Positions 9,593-17,995 of a DNA stretch of 64,000 nt are shown here, in pieces. The notes beneath the pieces are model-generated. The model worked only from the letters and a program-made list of their open reading frames with translations, was not told where the DNA came from and did no database searches. Within the stretch, counting starts at the first letter, position 1, and each line of letters opens with the position of its first letter. The translations under genes were made by a program, and so were the position numbers. The stretch comes from Neobacillus sp. WH10. Lineage in GTDB: Bacteria > Bacillota > Bacilli > Bacillales > Cytobacillaceae. The stretch spans positions 3,534,001 through 3,598,000 of the forward strand of contig NZ_CP126110.1 in NCBI RefSeq assembly GCF_030123405.1. Direction: 5' to 3'.

Positions 9593-10012
9593 TTGATTGA
9601 AGTGTATATTGATGGAGCAAGTGCTGGTAATCCCGGGCAGAGCGGTGCAGGGGTTTTTATTAAAGCAAACGGCACAACAGAAAAATATTCGATACCGCTT
9701 GGCATTATGTCCAACCACGAAGCCGAATTTCATGCTTTTATTAGAGCGCTGAACATATGCATAACAAATGGATTCTCAAATTCGGTCGTGTCATTTCGTA
9801 CGGATTCCGAATTAGTTAATATGTCTGTCGAAAAAGAATTTGTCAAAAATAAATTGTATGCTCCATTACTTGAAGAAGCACTGCATTTAACAAAAAAGAT
9901 CGATTTATTTTTTATGAAATGGATCCCTAGTGCTGAAAACAAAGTTGCTGATGAACTGGCACGACTGGCGATACAAAAAAATTCAAAAGTGGAGCCTTAT
10001 AAATCATCATGA
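9593..10012 (+). CDS. Ribonuclease HI family protein (YpdQ-like)
   Basis: A compact RNase H domain of 139 residues. The catalytic acids are present: D7 in YIDGASAGNPG, E45 in NHEAEF, D in RTDSELV and D in NKVADELARLA. The start is the TTG at 9593, because GGAGG lies exactly eight bases upstream and the protein then begins MIEVYIDG like its relatives. An ATG 24 bases earlier lacks a site. The stop overlaps the next gene by four bases. It lies divergently to another RNase H-like gene. Confidence 0.87.
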   Translation: MIEVYIDGASAGNPGQSGAGVFIKANGTTEKYSIPLGIMSNHEAEFHAFIRALNICITNGFSNSVVSFRTDSELVNMSVEKEFVKNKLYAPLLEEALHLTKKIDLFFMKWIPSAENKVADELARLAIQKNSKVEPYKSS

Positions 10013-10929
10013 AAAAACCCATATTGGCTGATTTAAGCTTACTTCTTGTTACTTTAATCTGGGGCACAACCTTTCTGATAGTTCAAAATGCGATTGATTT
10101 CCTGCCGCCATTTACCTTTAACGGAATCCGTTTTTTCATTGCGGCGCTTTTACTCATTCTTTGCCTTATGGTGTTTGGAAAAAAACAGCTTAAACAAATG
10201 AATATTAAATTAATTGGATCAGGTATGTTCATTGGGTTTTGGCTTTTTCTTGGCTATGCGACTCAAACCATCGGCCTTTTATATACAACTACCTCAAAGG
10301 CTGGATTTATCACAGGTCTAAGTGTAGTTTTAGTGCCCTTATTCTCCATGATTTTACTAAAACAGTTTCCGAGTACGAATGGGATATTTGGTGTTTTAAC
10401 TGCAACGATAGGTTTATTTTTACTTACCATGACTGATGTATCATCATTAAATATAGGCGATGGATATGTGTTTATTTGTGCGATTTGTTTTGCTATGCAT
10501 ATTATTTTAACAGGTAAATTTAGCAGTAAATACCCGACACTTTTATTAACAGTTATTCAACTAACAACCGTTGCCACACTATCGTTAGGTTCCTCTTTTA
10601 TTTTTGAAGATTGGAAAAAGTCACTAAGAATGGACATTCTATTTTCACAAGATGTCATCATTGGGATAGTTATTACTAGTGTGTTTGCAACCGCCATCGC
10701 CTTTTTCATTCAAACAAATTTTCAAAAATATACCTCGGCAACAAGGGTGGCGTTAATTTTTGCCATGGAGCCTGTTTTCGCGGCAATTGCCGGATATTTT
10801 TGGGCTCATGAACGTTTATCTTTAAGTGCCCTTTTGGGTTGCGGCCTAATTTTTATGGGAATGATTTTCGCTGAACTGCCAGCAAATAAAATACCTTTGC
10901 TAAGAAAAAATAAAGGCATCGAAAGTTAA
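10009..10929 (+). CDS. DMT-superfamily (EamA) permease
   Basis: A 306-residue integral membrane protein with about ten helices in two EamA repeats. The first repeat begins with LLLVTLIWGTTFLIVQNA, typical of the drug/metabolite transporter superfamily. The ATG overlaps the RNase H stop (ATGA), so the two are translationally coupled. The substrate cannot be inferred. A terminator follows directly. Confidence 0.9.
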   Translation: MKKPILADLSLLLVTLIWGTTFLIVQNAIDFLPPFTFNGIRFFIAALLLILCLMVFGKKQLKQMNIKLIGSGMFIGFWLFLGYATQTIGLLYTTTSKAGFITGLSVVLVPLFSMILLKQFPSTNGIFGVLTATIGLFLLTMTDVSSLNIGDGYVFICAICFAMHIILTGKFSSKYPTLLLTVIQLTTVATLSLGSSFIFEDWKKSLRMDILFSQDVIIGIVITSVFATAIAFFIQTNFQKYTSATRVALIFAMEPVFAAIAGYFWAHERLSLSALLGCGLIFMGMIFAELPANKIPLLRKNKGIES

Positions 10930-10933
10930 CTAA

Positions 10934-10957
10934 AAAACTCCCTGCTATGGGAGTTTT
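10934..10957. terminator. Bidirectional terminator
   Basis: Stem AAAACTCCC/GGGAGTTTT with a six-base loop between two convergent genes (stop at 10929 on plus, stop at 10961 on minus). A or T runs flank both sides, so it can serve both. Confidence 0.88.
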
Positions 10958-10960
10958 AAT

Positions 10961-11254
10961 TTATATTCCAAGCAATTCTTGTTCCTTAACAAAATTTATC
11001 GCTTCTTTTCTGGTATTGATCTTGTTCGAGATTAACGTTTCCAGCAATGACATATAAAAACTGCCATCGAATCTCCTCTGTGCTTTTAACGTCAGCTCGA
11101 TAGCTGTATTAATCATTTCATCTGAAGCATTTGTATAGTGTTTTCCAAAAAAAATAAAGCCTATTGCATCTTCCTGAAATTGAAAGCCCTTTCCTTTCAA
11201 GTAGTGCAAATACTCTTCAACTGTTCGCACTGATAAACCAGCCCTCTCCCTCAA
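10961..11254 (-). CDS. Hypothetical protein, DUF6123-like
   Basis: A small soluble protein of up to 97 residues, predicted mainly helical and rich in charged residues (VEEYLHYLKGKGFQF, EAINFVKEQELLGI). It resembles the short Bacillus family annotated DUF6123, which I recall only approximately. The TTG at 11254 has no ribosome binding site. A GTG at 11230 follows GAGAGGG at a rather long distance and may be the true start, giving about 89 residues. Function unknown. Confidence 0.65.
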   Translation of the reverse strand: MRERAGLSVRTVEEYLHYLKGKGFQFQEDAIGFIFFGKHYTNASDEMINTAIELTLKAQRRFDGSFYMSLLETLISNKINTRKEAINFVKEQELLGI

Positions 11255-11436
11255 GCTTTAAAATATCCCTTTAAAATCTTAACCTAAAATTCAATGCTTT
11301 TCTATTCTTTTTTGTACATAAATGCCCAATTACTCCGACTGTTGTACCTAGTACTGCTCCGCCAACTTATTGTTCGAATGCCGGAGTTTTATTATTCGTA
11401 ATGGAAAGACTAACGATTATGGGAGGTGAAGCATTA

Positions 11437-11571
11437 ATGAGCAAAAAAGGGAATAACCGCGGTATGAAAGCACATGGAGTAAATCCACAAGGATATGGAC
11501 AGGATACAGAATTTGCTGCAGAACCAAAAAGCAAACTAGAAAATGCAGCAAAGAAGAAAAACACAAAGTAA
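11437..11571 (+). CDS. sspL: Small acid-soluble spore protein L
   Basis: A 44-residue basic, hydrophilic protein beginning MSKKGNNRGMKAHGVNPQGY and ending in a KSKLEN-AAKKKNTK tail. It matches the SspL pattern (basic N-terminus, G-V-x-PQG, K-x-x-LE-x-AKK-NT-K). GGGAGGTG lies eight bases upstream of the ATG. In B. subtilis sspL is transcribed in the forespore by sigma-G and its product is a minor spore-core protein. The 180 bases upstream hold no other gene. Confidence 0.85.
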   Translation: MSKKGNNRGMKAHGVNPQGYGQDTEFAAEPKSKLENAAKKKNTK

Positions 11572-11585
11572 CTATTTTCCCCAAA

Positions 11586-11614
11586 AAAGGTTGTCCCAAA
11601 TCGAGACAACCTTT
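11586..11614. terminator. Terminator between sspL and ypcP
   Basis: Perfect stem AAAGGTTGTC/GACAACCTTT with a nine-base loop between two convergent genes. The flanking T and A runs allow use in both directions. Confidence 0.88.
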
Positions 11615-11618
11615 CACA

Positions 11619-12512
11619 TTAGGAAATAATAGCTTCATCAAACGGAAGCAGCCGCTGTACTCCTCGAAGCTCAATTTCCATCAATTTATTTAATGCTTTT
11701 TCTTTTTCAATTCTAAGTCCTGCCTCTTCCAAGGCACAGCTAACTGGAACATCACATTTTATTTCAGCGAGCATTCTCGACAGGTGGAGCATGTCTAAAT
11801 CCTGCTCAATTTTTGTCTTATTGGATTTTGATAACCGATCTAAGTTTGAAATAATACCTTCAATATGTTCAAATTCCTGTAAAAGCTTTAATGCAGTCTT
11901 TTCACCGATTCCTCTCACTCCTGGATAATTATCACTTGTGTCACCCATCAATGCTTTTAAGTCAATCATCTGCCTTGGGGTAATCCCTTTCTCTTCAAAG
12001 AAAGTTTGTGGAGTGTGAACAAGGTAATTCCCATAGCCTTTTTTCAATAAAATGACTGAGATTCTTTCGTCAAGAAGCTGAAGAATATCTTGGTCACCGG
12101 TTAAAATGGATACATGAGTATGATTCTTCATTTGATTGGCAATGGTTCCAATGCAATCATCCGCTTCATATCCTTTTAGTCCAATATTTGGAATATCAAA
12201 AGAAGCGACAACTTCTTTTACTAAGTCAAATTGCGGGATCAGTTCTATCGGAGCCTCGCCTCTATTTCCTTTATAATCAGCAAATAACTCTGTTCGAAAG
12301 GTTTTACTCCCCATATCCCAACAAACGGCCAGGTGTGTAGGTTTGAACGAAGATACCGCTGTAAATAAATGTTTTACGAAGCCATGGATTCCATTCGTGG
12401 GAATGCCTTTAGAATTTATCATATATTGTCCTGTCACAGCCGTAGCATAAAAGGCACGGAATAACAGGGCCATTCCATCAACAAGCATAAGTGAAGGCTT
12501 TTGATTATTCAT
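11619..12512 (-). CDS. ypcP: 5'-3' exonuclease (YpcP/FEN-like)
   Basis: A 297-residue stand-alone 5' nuclease homologous to the N-terminal domain of DNA polymerase I. Metal-binding acids are visible in LMLVDGMALLFRAFYA, in YEADDCIGT and in ILTGDQDILQLL. The helix-hairpin-helix segment GVRGIGEKTALKLLQEF sits near residue 195. B. subtilis YpcP backs up PolA in Okazaki fragment processing. The product starts MNNQKPSLMLVDG behind a plausible site. Confidence 0.92.
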   Translation of the reverse strand: MNNQKPSLMLVDGMALLFRAFYATAVTGQYMINSKGIPTNGIHGFVKHLFTAVSSFKPTHLAVCWDMGSKTFRTELFADYKGNRGEAPIELIPQFDLVKEVVASFDIPNIGLKGYEADDCIGTIANQMKNHTHVSILTGDQDILQLLDERISVILLKKGYGNYLVHTPQTFFEEKGITPRQMIDLKALMGDTSDNYPGVRGIGEKTALKLLQEFEHIEGIISNLDRLSKSNKTKIEQDLDMLHLSRMLAEIKCDVPVSCALEEAGLRIEKEKALNKLMEIELRGVQRLLPFDEAIIS

Positions 12513-12577
12513 TTCCTTAGTCCCCCTTATAAAAAAACAACACGAGTTCCATTATAACATAAGATGGCCCCTGAAAA

Positions 12578-13399
12578 TTATTCGATTTTATTTTCCTCAT
12601 AGGAAATCCAGTCGCTAAAGCTCCCAACATAGAGCTTTACCTTTTCAAAACCTGCTTCTTTTAATGCAAGAAAATTTGGTACGGCGGTTACCCCTGAACC
12701 GCAGTAAACAATGATTTGACTGTCAGAATCAATATCTGAAAACCTTTGTTTTTGTTCAACTACTGGTAAATATTGATTACCTCTTAATCCCTTCATCCAC
12801 GGCTTATTTATCGCACCAGGGATATGGCCGGCTTTTTTATCAATTGGTTCTTCCAAACCAAGATAACGCTTTTCTTCACGGGAATCGATTAGGATCTTGT
12901 TTTGTTTTTCAACTGCTTCTTTCACTTCTTCAACAGATGCTAACAATTCAGACCTCAGATTGACAAGAAAATCCGCTTTTTCAAAGGCAGGAATATCCTC
13001 CGTTACAGGATTATTCACTTCCAACCAGCATTTATATCCACCGTCAAGCACGTACACCTCTTCATGGCCGAGGTATTGAAGGAGCCACCAAAATCGTGCG
13101 GCGTAAGATCCTTCACCATTATCGTAAGCAATGACCGTTGTATCAGAACTAATACCTGCCGCCTCTAACTTCATTACCAATTCAGCTACATTTGGCAATG
13201 GATGCCGTCCCCCATGTTCCCCAACTGGAGCTGACAAATCTTTTTCTAAATCAAAGAAAACTGCATAAGGAATATGATTGCTTAAATAGTCCCGTTTCCC
13301 TATTTCGGGTTCTGCTAATGAGAATCGGCAATCGACAATTCTTACATTATTTGCATTTAAATTTTTCAATAACCATTCCTTGTCCTTAACATATTTCAT
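12578..13399 (-). CDS. Sulfurtransferase with two rhodanese domains
   Basis: A 273-residue protein with tandem rhodanese domains. The first is inactive, with no cysteine in its loop. The second holds the active-site loop CGSGVTA near residue 232. A CGSG(V/I)TA loop is typical of 3-mercaptopyruvate sulfurtransferases, whereas thiosulfate sulfurtransferases usually have CRKGVT. Substrate preference is therefore inferred only. It lies 14 bases after the dynamin gene and is probably cotranscribed. Confidence 0.9.
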   Translation of the reverse strand: MKYVKDKEWLLKNLNANNVRIVDCRFSLAEPEIGKRDYLSNHIPYAVFFDLEKDLSAPVGEHGGRHPLPNVAELVMKLEAAGISSDTTVIAYDNGEGSYAARFWWLLQYLGHEEVYVLDGGYKCWLEVNNPVTEDIPAFEKADFLVNLRSELLASVEEVKEAVEKQNKILIDSREEKRYLGLEEPIDKKAGHIPGAINKPWMKGLRGNQYLPVVEQKQRFSDIDSDSQIIVYCGSGVTAVPNFLALKEAGFEKVKLYVGSFSDWISYEENKIE

Positions 13400-13413
13400 G
13401 CTAAAGGGCCCCC

Positions 13414-16400
13414 TTATTTAGCTAATTCTTCTGTAAGTTTATCTTGGATGTCAGTTAAAAGTTCTATCGAAAGTCCACCATCTAAGGCTGAAAGAAGGCT
13501 TAAATAAAAATCATCCGCCTGCTCAGTCATTTGCATTACTAACTGATTGAATTCGTTATTCAATTCAGTTGAATAATGTCTTTTTAACCGATTAGATTCT
13601 TGCTTCAAATAGTTGTCTGCAAGTGCATTTAGGATACTATTAAGTTCATCGCTCATGAGTTTCTTTTCGTTTTTTTCAAAAAAGGCCTTTGGATTTTTAA
13701 AATACGCCATTGCTTTCGCAAACATCTGAAGGTCTAAACCCATAAAGGCAGTTGGAAAATCAATTTCTTCACTTTGGACTTTTTCAAATATAGAAAAGGA
13801 AAGGTCATGGTTTATGTCTATAAGGTTCTTAATGAGCCCTGTTTGATACTCCGTAAGTAGCCTTTCAATAAAGCGGTCAATTCTGACAGTGGTTGCTCTC
13901 ATTTCTTGGGCAAAATCATAACCAAGGCTTTCGAGAAATTCATCAAGTGCTGCTTGCAGCGACTTTTTCAGATTGCGGCCGTCGTCTCGAAGTGATGACG
14001 GATTAAATGCCTCTTTAAAGAAATCACCAAAACGCAAGAATACTCTTTGCTTAATATAGTAAACTAATTCTTCCGCCTCCATGTGCAAACGGTTCTGCAA
14101 CGGCTCAGCGGTTTGTTTTTCCATTAACTCCTTGATCGTCCCCTTTTGCTTTTCAATCTCGGATCGTTTTTGCTCCTTAACTGAATGGTCTTCCCTCGAG
14201 CTTTGAATAAGCTTGCCTATCAGTTCATGCACTCGAGCAAATTCTTTTTCGGCTGACGAGATGGCCATCTCCGTTAAGTCCCTAGAAATAAAATGATAAA
14301 ACGCTTGCTCGAACTTGCTCATTCCAGAACCTACGATAAGTTTTGAATTCATTTTTTCATTTATGGCAAGCAAACTTGATAATGGATACAGATGAGGATT
14401 TCTGATTCCATATTTCATTAGCTGCTCTGAGACATATTCTGTCACCGTTTCCTGTTCTTCTTCATTTTCTGCAAGATCGATCGCATTAATTATGAAGAAC
14501 ATTTTATCCATTTGGAACGATTCCTTTACACGTCCAAGCTGGATTAAAAATTCTCGGTCGGCTTTTGAAAATGCATGGTTGTAATATGTGACAAAAAGGA
14601 TTGCATCTGAGTTTTTAATGTAATCAAAGGCTACACCAGTATGGCGGGCGTTAATGGAATCAGCTCCCGGGGTATCAACGAGTGTTATTCCTTTTTGTGT
14701 TAACTCACAATCATAGTACAGCTCAATCCATTCGACGTAGCATGATTTTTCTTCCTTTGCGACAAATTCATGAAATTCTTTTATGTCAGTTTCCTTTACG
14801 GTTCCGAGTAATTCTACAAAGGATGAATATCCTTTCTTAAATGCCTGTAAAAATGCAAAATGAGTTTTCTCTAGAACTCCTTCTCTCCCTTTCTCAAGCA
14901 TAACTTGATCAATTATTTCTGCGCCCGCATAGAAATCATTAGCATGTAAATCAAAAACCTTTAAGGCACGATTTACATCCTCAAGCATCGTGTCTCGCTC
15001 CTTAAACTTAACCAGAACTGTTCCATGTGGATGTACATCTGAAACCGGCTTAATCTTATTGATGGCAGCCGTAGTCGGATTAGGCGAAACAGGTAATACT
15101 TTTTCTCCCAATAGGGCATTAGCAAAAGAGGATTTTCCGGCACTAAAGGCACCAAATAACGCAACCGTGAATCCTTTATTTTCTAATCTTTCTGCTTTAT
15201 CGTTTAATTCCTTTGCAAGCTTTTGAAAACCAGGCAGGGGTTTGATTAGTTTTGATACGTGATAAAGTCTCTCAGTAGTATTCTTCAATCGGACTTCACC
15301 TTGACCGCTATCATTTGTCCTTGGATCCAGAATGAAAGGTACTTCACTTGTTTTATCAGATTTTCGCTTTTCTTGTTGTAAAGATTTCGTTTCTTCAGTG
15401 GAATTAACCACTTCATATTCTTCCTCTTCTTGAACAAAAAGCTCATACACATCTTCATGAAAATCTCCAGATTGAATAAAAAGAGCATCGATTGCTTTTT
15501 CTCGTAAAAAACTGTTTTGTTCAAGCTTTTTCAGCCCTTCTATAGCTTTTACGTATCTCTCTATTTTGAATAATTCTTTTTCGTCCTGTTCCTTTACCTT
15601 AGCCGTTTGATTTTTTAAAGCTTCTAAAAAATTCTTTTTAAAATCAGCAAGTTGGTTTCTCGCGATCCTTTTGATCCCATTGGCAACGTCCTCTGTATAA
15701 TGGATGACATAGTCTCCAGTTACATGTGCCCCTGATTTCACTGTATTGATTACCAAATCAATTGGGACAGGGATGGAAAAGGATTGCGCTAAACCTTGAA
15801 GCTCGACTTGATTAAGTTCCGATTCCTTTAAGGTTCGAAGCAGAAATTCTCTTAAATGCCACTCAAGCTGTGATTTTGTTTTTTCAAGCAGATCCTGATA
15901 AAAACTGTCTAATCTCTTATTCTTCTCATCTAAGGTTTTTTGCTTAGAAAACAGGAATCCTACTTTAAATTCTGACTGAAAGGATTCTAGAAAGCTTTCC
16001 GCTAACTCCCTTGTTTGAAAAGGCATGAGATAAGCACTTTTCATGATTTGGGCTATATTGTTATCAAATTCCCTTTCCTTATCAAGCGTACCTTCCTTTA
16101 TTTTCTTTAGATTGGAGGTGAGTCTTTGATAGGAGGTTACTATATCTTGTTTTTCCTGCTCTGTTACTTCTTTTAAAATTTCAAGAGTGGGTGTAAACCC
16201 CTCTTCTTCCAGCCAATTTGCTTGGTTTACATGATCTTGGGCTATTTTTTTTAATGAATGAAAAATGGATGGAACGATCAATTGATCCTTTGCATCCAAT
16301 TTTTCAGCAATAAAAGCTTGAAGCTGTTGGAATTCATTAAAAGGGTGTTCTTTATACTTTAATGATGTATAAAAAATCCTTGCAGGATGGACTCCCCATG

Positions 16401-17085
16401 ACGCAAACGAATCAACAACACTTTTTTGAAAGTCTGAAAAACTTAATTCCTCATCTTTATGTTTATCAATTTGGTTAATAACTAGATAAACTTCTTTGCC
16501 GACCTTCGTTAATTCCTTTGTAAATAAAAAATTCAATTCAGCTTGGACATGATTGTAATCCATCACATAAAAGATTAAATCAGCTAGATGAATGGCGGAT
16601 TCCGTTGCGATCCGGTGTGCATCATCGGCAGAATCGATTCCCGGTGTATCCATAATCACTGTATTCGATGGCAGACGGGAATCGCTATTACTAATCTCCA
16701 GTTCTTCGATACTGTCACCATCTTTACAATATTTTTTAACTAAATCATAGTCATACGGTGCTAAATAAAGCCTAGGTTTTTCATTTTTAAAAAATACTTT
16801 CGCATAATCCTCACCGGATTTAACTTTCACTAGGTTTGCACTAGTCGGAATCGGACTTGATGGCAATAAATTTCCCCCGACAACTTGATTGATAATCGTT
16901 GATTTTCCCGCGGAAAAATGACCGCAGAACGCTATAAGGAATTCCCGATTCTCTATCTTTTTGGCAAGCTGTTTTACTTTTTCGGCTTGTATTGGATCAT
17001 GTTGATTGATTAAATACTCATATATCGAAACGATTTTTCGTTTTAATGTTTGAATAGTTTCGTTCTGATTGGCTGTTTGCACCAT
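13414..17085 (-). CDS. dynA: Double-headed bacterial dynamin-like protein
   Basis: A very long GTPase of about 1223 residues that matches B. subtilis DynA (YpbR), a membrane-tethering and fusion protein acting in membrane stress and phage protection. Two complete dynamin units are fused in tandem: P-loop GHFSAGKST near residue 55 with DTPGIDS, and P-loop GAFSAGKSS near residue 643 with DTPGADS. Each is followed by long coiled-coil helical bundles. Upstream in-frame codons at 17106 (TTG) and 17091 (ATG) are possible; 17085 was chosen because AAGGGG then lies ten bases upstream. Cytoplasmic with peripheral membrane binding. Confidence 0.93.
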   Translation of the reverse strand: MVQTANQNETIQTLKRKIVSIYEYLINQHDPIQAEKVKQLAKKIENREFLIAFCGHFSAGKSTIINQVVGGNLLPSSPIPTSANLVKVKSGEDYAKVFFKNEKPRLYLAPYDYDLVKKYCKDGDSIEELEISNSDSRLPSNTVIMDTPGIDSADDAHRIATESAIHLADLIFYVMDYNHVQAELNFLFTKELTKVGKEVYLVINQIDKHKDEELSFSDFQKSVVDSFASWGVHPARIFYTSLKYKEHPFNEFQQLQAFIAEKLDAKDQLIVPSIFHSLKKIAQDHVNQANWLEEEGFTPTLEILKEVTEQEKQDIVTSYQRLTSNLKKIKEGTLDKEREFDNNIAQIMKSAYLMPFQTRELAESFLESFQSEFKVGFLFSKQKTLDEKNKRLDSFYQDLLEKTKSQLEWHLREFLLRTLKESELNQVELQGLAQSFSIPVPIDLVINTVKSGAHVTGDYVIHYTEDVANGIKRIARNQLADFKKNFLEALKNQTAKVKEQDEKELFKIERYVKAIEGLKKLEQNSFLREKAIDALFIQSGDFHEDVYELFVQEEEEYEVVNSTEETKSLQQEKRKSDKTSEVPFILDPRTNDSGQGEVRLKNTTERLYHVSKLIKPLPGFQKLAKELNDKAERLENKGFTVALFGAFSAGKSSFANALLGEKVLPVSPNPTTAAINKIKPVSDVHPHGTVLVKFKERDTMLEDVNRALKVFDLHANDFYAGAEIIDQVMLEKGREGVLEKTHFAFLQAFKKGYSSFVELLGTVKETDIKEFHEFVAKEEKSCYVEWIELYYDCELTQKGITLVDTPGADSINARHTGVAFDYIKNSDAILFVTYYNHAFSKADREFLIQLGRVKESFQMDKMFFIINAIDLAENEEEQETVTEYVSEQLMKYGIRNPHLYPLSSLLAINEKMNSKLIVGSGMSKFEQAFYHFISRDLTEMAISSAEKEFARVHELIGKLIQSSREDHSVKEQKRSEIEKQKGTIKELMEKQTAEPLQNRLHMEAEELVYYIKQRVFLRFGDFFKEAFNPSSLRDDGRNLKKSLQAALDEFLESLGYDFAQEMRATTVRIDRFIERLLTEYQTGLIKNLIDINHDLSFSIFEKVQSEEIDFPTAFMGLDLQMFAKAMAYFKNPKAFFEKNEKKLMSDELNSILNALADNYLKQESNRLKRHYSTELNNEFNQLVMQMTEQADDFYLSLLSALDGGLSIELLTDIQDKLTEELAK

Positions 17086-17196
17086 TTTCATTATTCCCCT
17101 TAACAACTTAGTAATAATTTTTATTTTATACGATAATTCAAACTTTTCCTATCTTAACACCCCTTTTGTCAAAAACAATTTTTTAGCAGAAAAAAG

Positions 17197-17217
17197 ACCA
17201 AGGTTCAGTACCTTGGC
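17197..17217 (-). terminator. Terminator of the 26-residue peptide gene
   Basis: On the minus strand, stem CCAAGG/CCTTGG is followed by TCTTTTTT. It lies 20 bases after the stop codon of the small peptide gene, giving that gene its own transcription end. Confidence 0.85.
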
Positions 17218-17236
17218 CAATTAAATAAGCAATTCC

Positions 17237-17317
17237 TTATTGAGTAACATTTTTTAAGACGTGCTTCATGACAAATGCATAAATAATAATCGTTCCACCA
17301 ACAAAAGCAAAAGCCAT
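17237..17317 (-). CDS. 26-residue membrane micropeptide under Fur-like control
   Basis: A short ORF starting MAFAFVGGTIIIYAF and ending HVLKNVTQ. Residues 2-17 form one hydrophobic segment, followed by a basic tail, so it is probably a single-pass membrane peptide. AAGGTG sits six bases upstream of the ATG. Its promoter (17374-17402) is excellent: TTGAAA, 17-bp spacer, TAAAAT. Two Fur-type boxes overlap or follow it, and a terminator closes the unit, so it appears to be a monocistronic gene. It is not FbpA, FbpB or FbpC by sequence. Function is unknown; a role in iron starvation is inferred from the operators only. Confidence 0.72.
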   Translation of the reverse strand: MAFAFVGGTIIIYAFVMKHVLKNVTQ

Positions 17318-17347
17318 ATGTAACACCTTCCTTATCATACTCTCACC

Positions 17348-17362
17348 TGAGAATGATTTTCA
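17348..17362. promoter_or_regulatory. Fur-type box, proximal
   Basis: TGAGAATGATTTTCA matches the 7-1-7 Fur consensus TGATAATNATTATCA at all but two defined positions. It is located just downstream of the predicted transcription start of the 26-residue peptide gene, a position that would block promoter escape. Confidence 0.75.
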
Positions 17363-17373
17363 TTGTTAAATTC

Positions 17374-17402
17374 ATTTTAGCACGACTGATAATCATTTTC
17401 AA
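17374..17402 (-). promoter_or_regulatory. Sigma-A promoter of the micropeptide gene with overlapping Fur box
   Basis: On the minus strand, -35 TTGAAA (17397-17402), a 17-bp spacer and -10 TAAAAT (17374-17379). A second Fur-type box, TGATAATCATTTTCA (17387-17401), covers the -35 and matches the 7-1-7 consensus at all but one defined position. The predicted start of transcription is near 17367, leaving a leader of about 50 bases. Confidence 0.75.
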
Positions 17403-17425
17403 TACTCCGTGTGTAACTGTCACAT

Positions 17426-17995
17426 TTATTTAACAATCCTTGGAATAAAACGATTACAGTCTTGAAAGACTCCTTCATATTCCGTTAATGATTTAAGTGC
17501 TTTTTCTTCCTCAGGAATTCGTACCATCAGCATAATTACATTTAATACAGTAAACAGAAAAGCGGTATAGTAAGCGCTAAACAATAATGGCACAGTAATC
17601 AGTTCAATTGCGACCACAAAATAATTCGGATGTTTTAAAAATCGGTATGGGCCTTTCCTAACCACCTTCGCCCCCTGTAAGACAATAATCTTCGTGTTCC
17701 AATACTTTCCGAGAGATGTGATTGCCCAAATTCTCATGAACTGGGCAAAACAAAATAGACTAAAAACAATTGGCCATACATGGGAAAGCTCCCTTTCAAA
17801 CAAAACCTTTTCGGTGGATAATACGACAAAAAACAGTACATGGATCATGACCATATACTTATAGTGCTTTTCACCAAACTCGACTGCTCCCTGCTGCTTC
17901 ATCCATTTCTCATTACCCTTTGCAATAAAAAGTTCTACAATGCGCTGAATGATGACAAAACTAATTACTATTATAAATAGAAGGAGATCAGTCAT
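17426..17995 (-). CDS. bpsB: Isoprenylcysteine methyltransferase-family protein (alkylpyrone O-methyltransferase)
   Basis: A 189-residue membrane protein with about five helices and the ICMT-type C-terminal signature GPYRFLKHPNYFVV followed by an E-x-x-x-P region. In B. subtilis the neighbour of the type III polyketide synthase (YpbQ/BpsB) methylates triketide and tetraketide alkylpyrones. The ATG directly follows the bpsA stop, so the pair is an operon. The substrate assignment rests on this synteny. Confidence 0.88.
   Translation of the reverse strand: MTDLLLFIIVISFVIIQRIVELFIAKGNEKWMKQQGAVEFGEKHYKYMVMIHVLFFVVLSTEKVLFERELSHVWPIVFSLFCFAQFMRIWAITSLGKYWNTKIIVLQGAKVVRKGPYRFLKHPNYFVVAIELITVPLLFSAYYTAFLFTVLNVIMLMVRIPEEEKALKSLTEYEGVFQDCNRFIPRIVK

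Noticed and set aside
13414..17085. Possible fusion artefact of two dynamin genes
   Set aside because: Double-headed dynamins are normal in Bacillus (DynA/YpbR), and the length matches.
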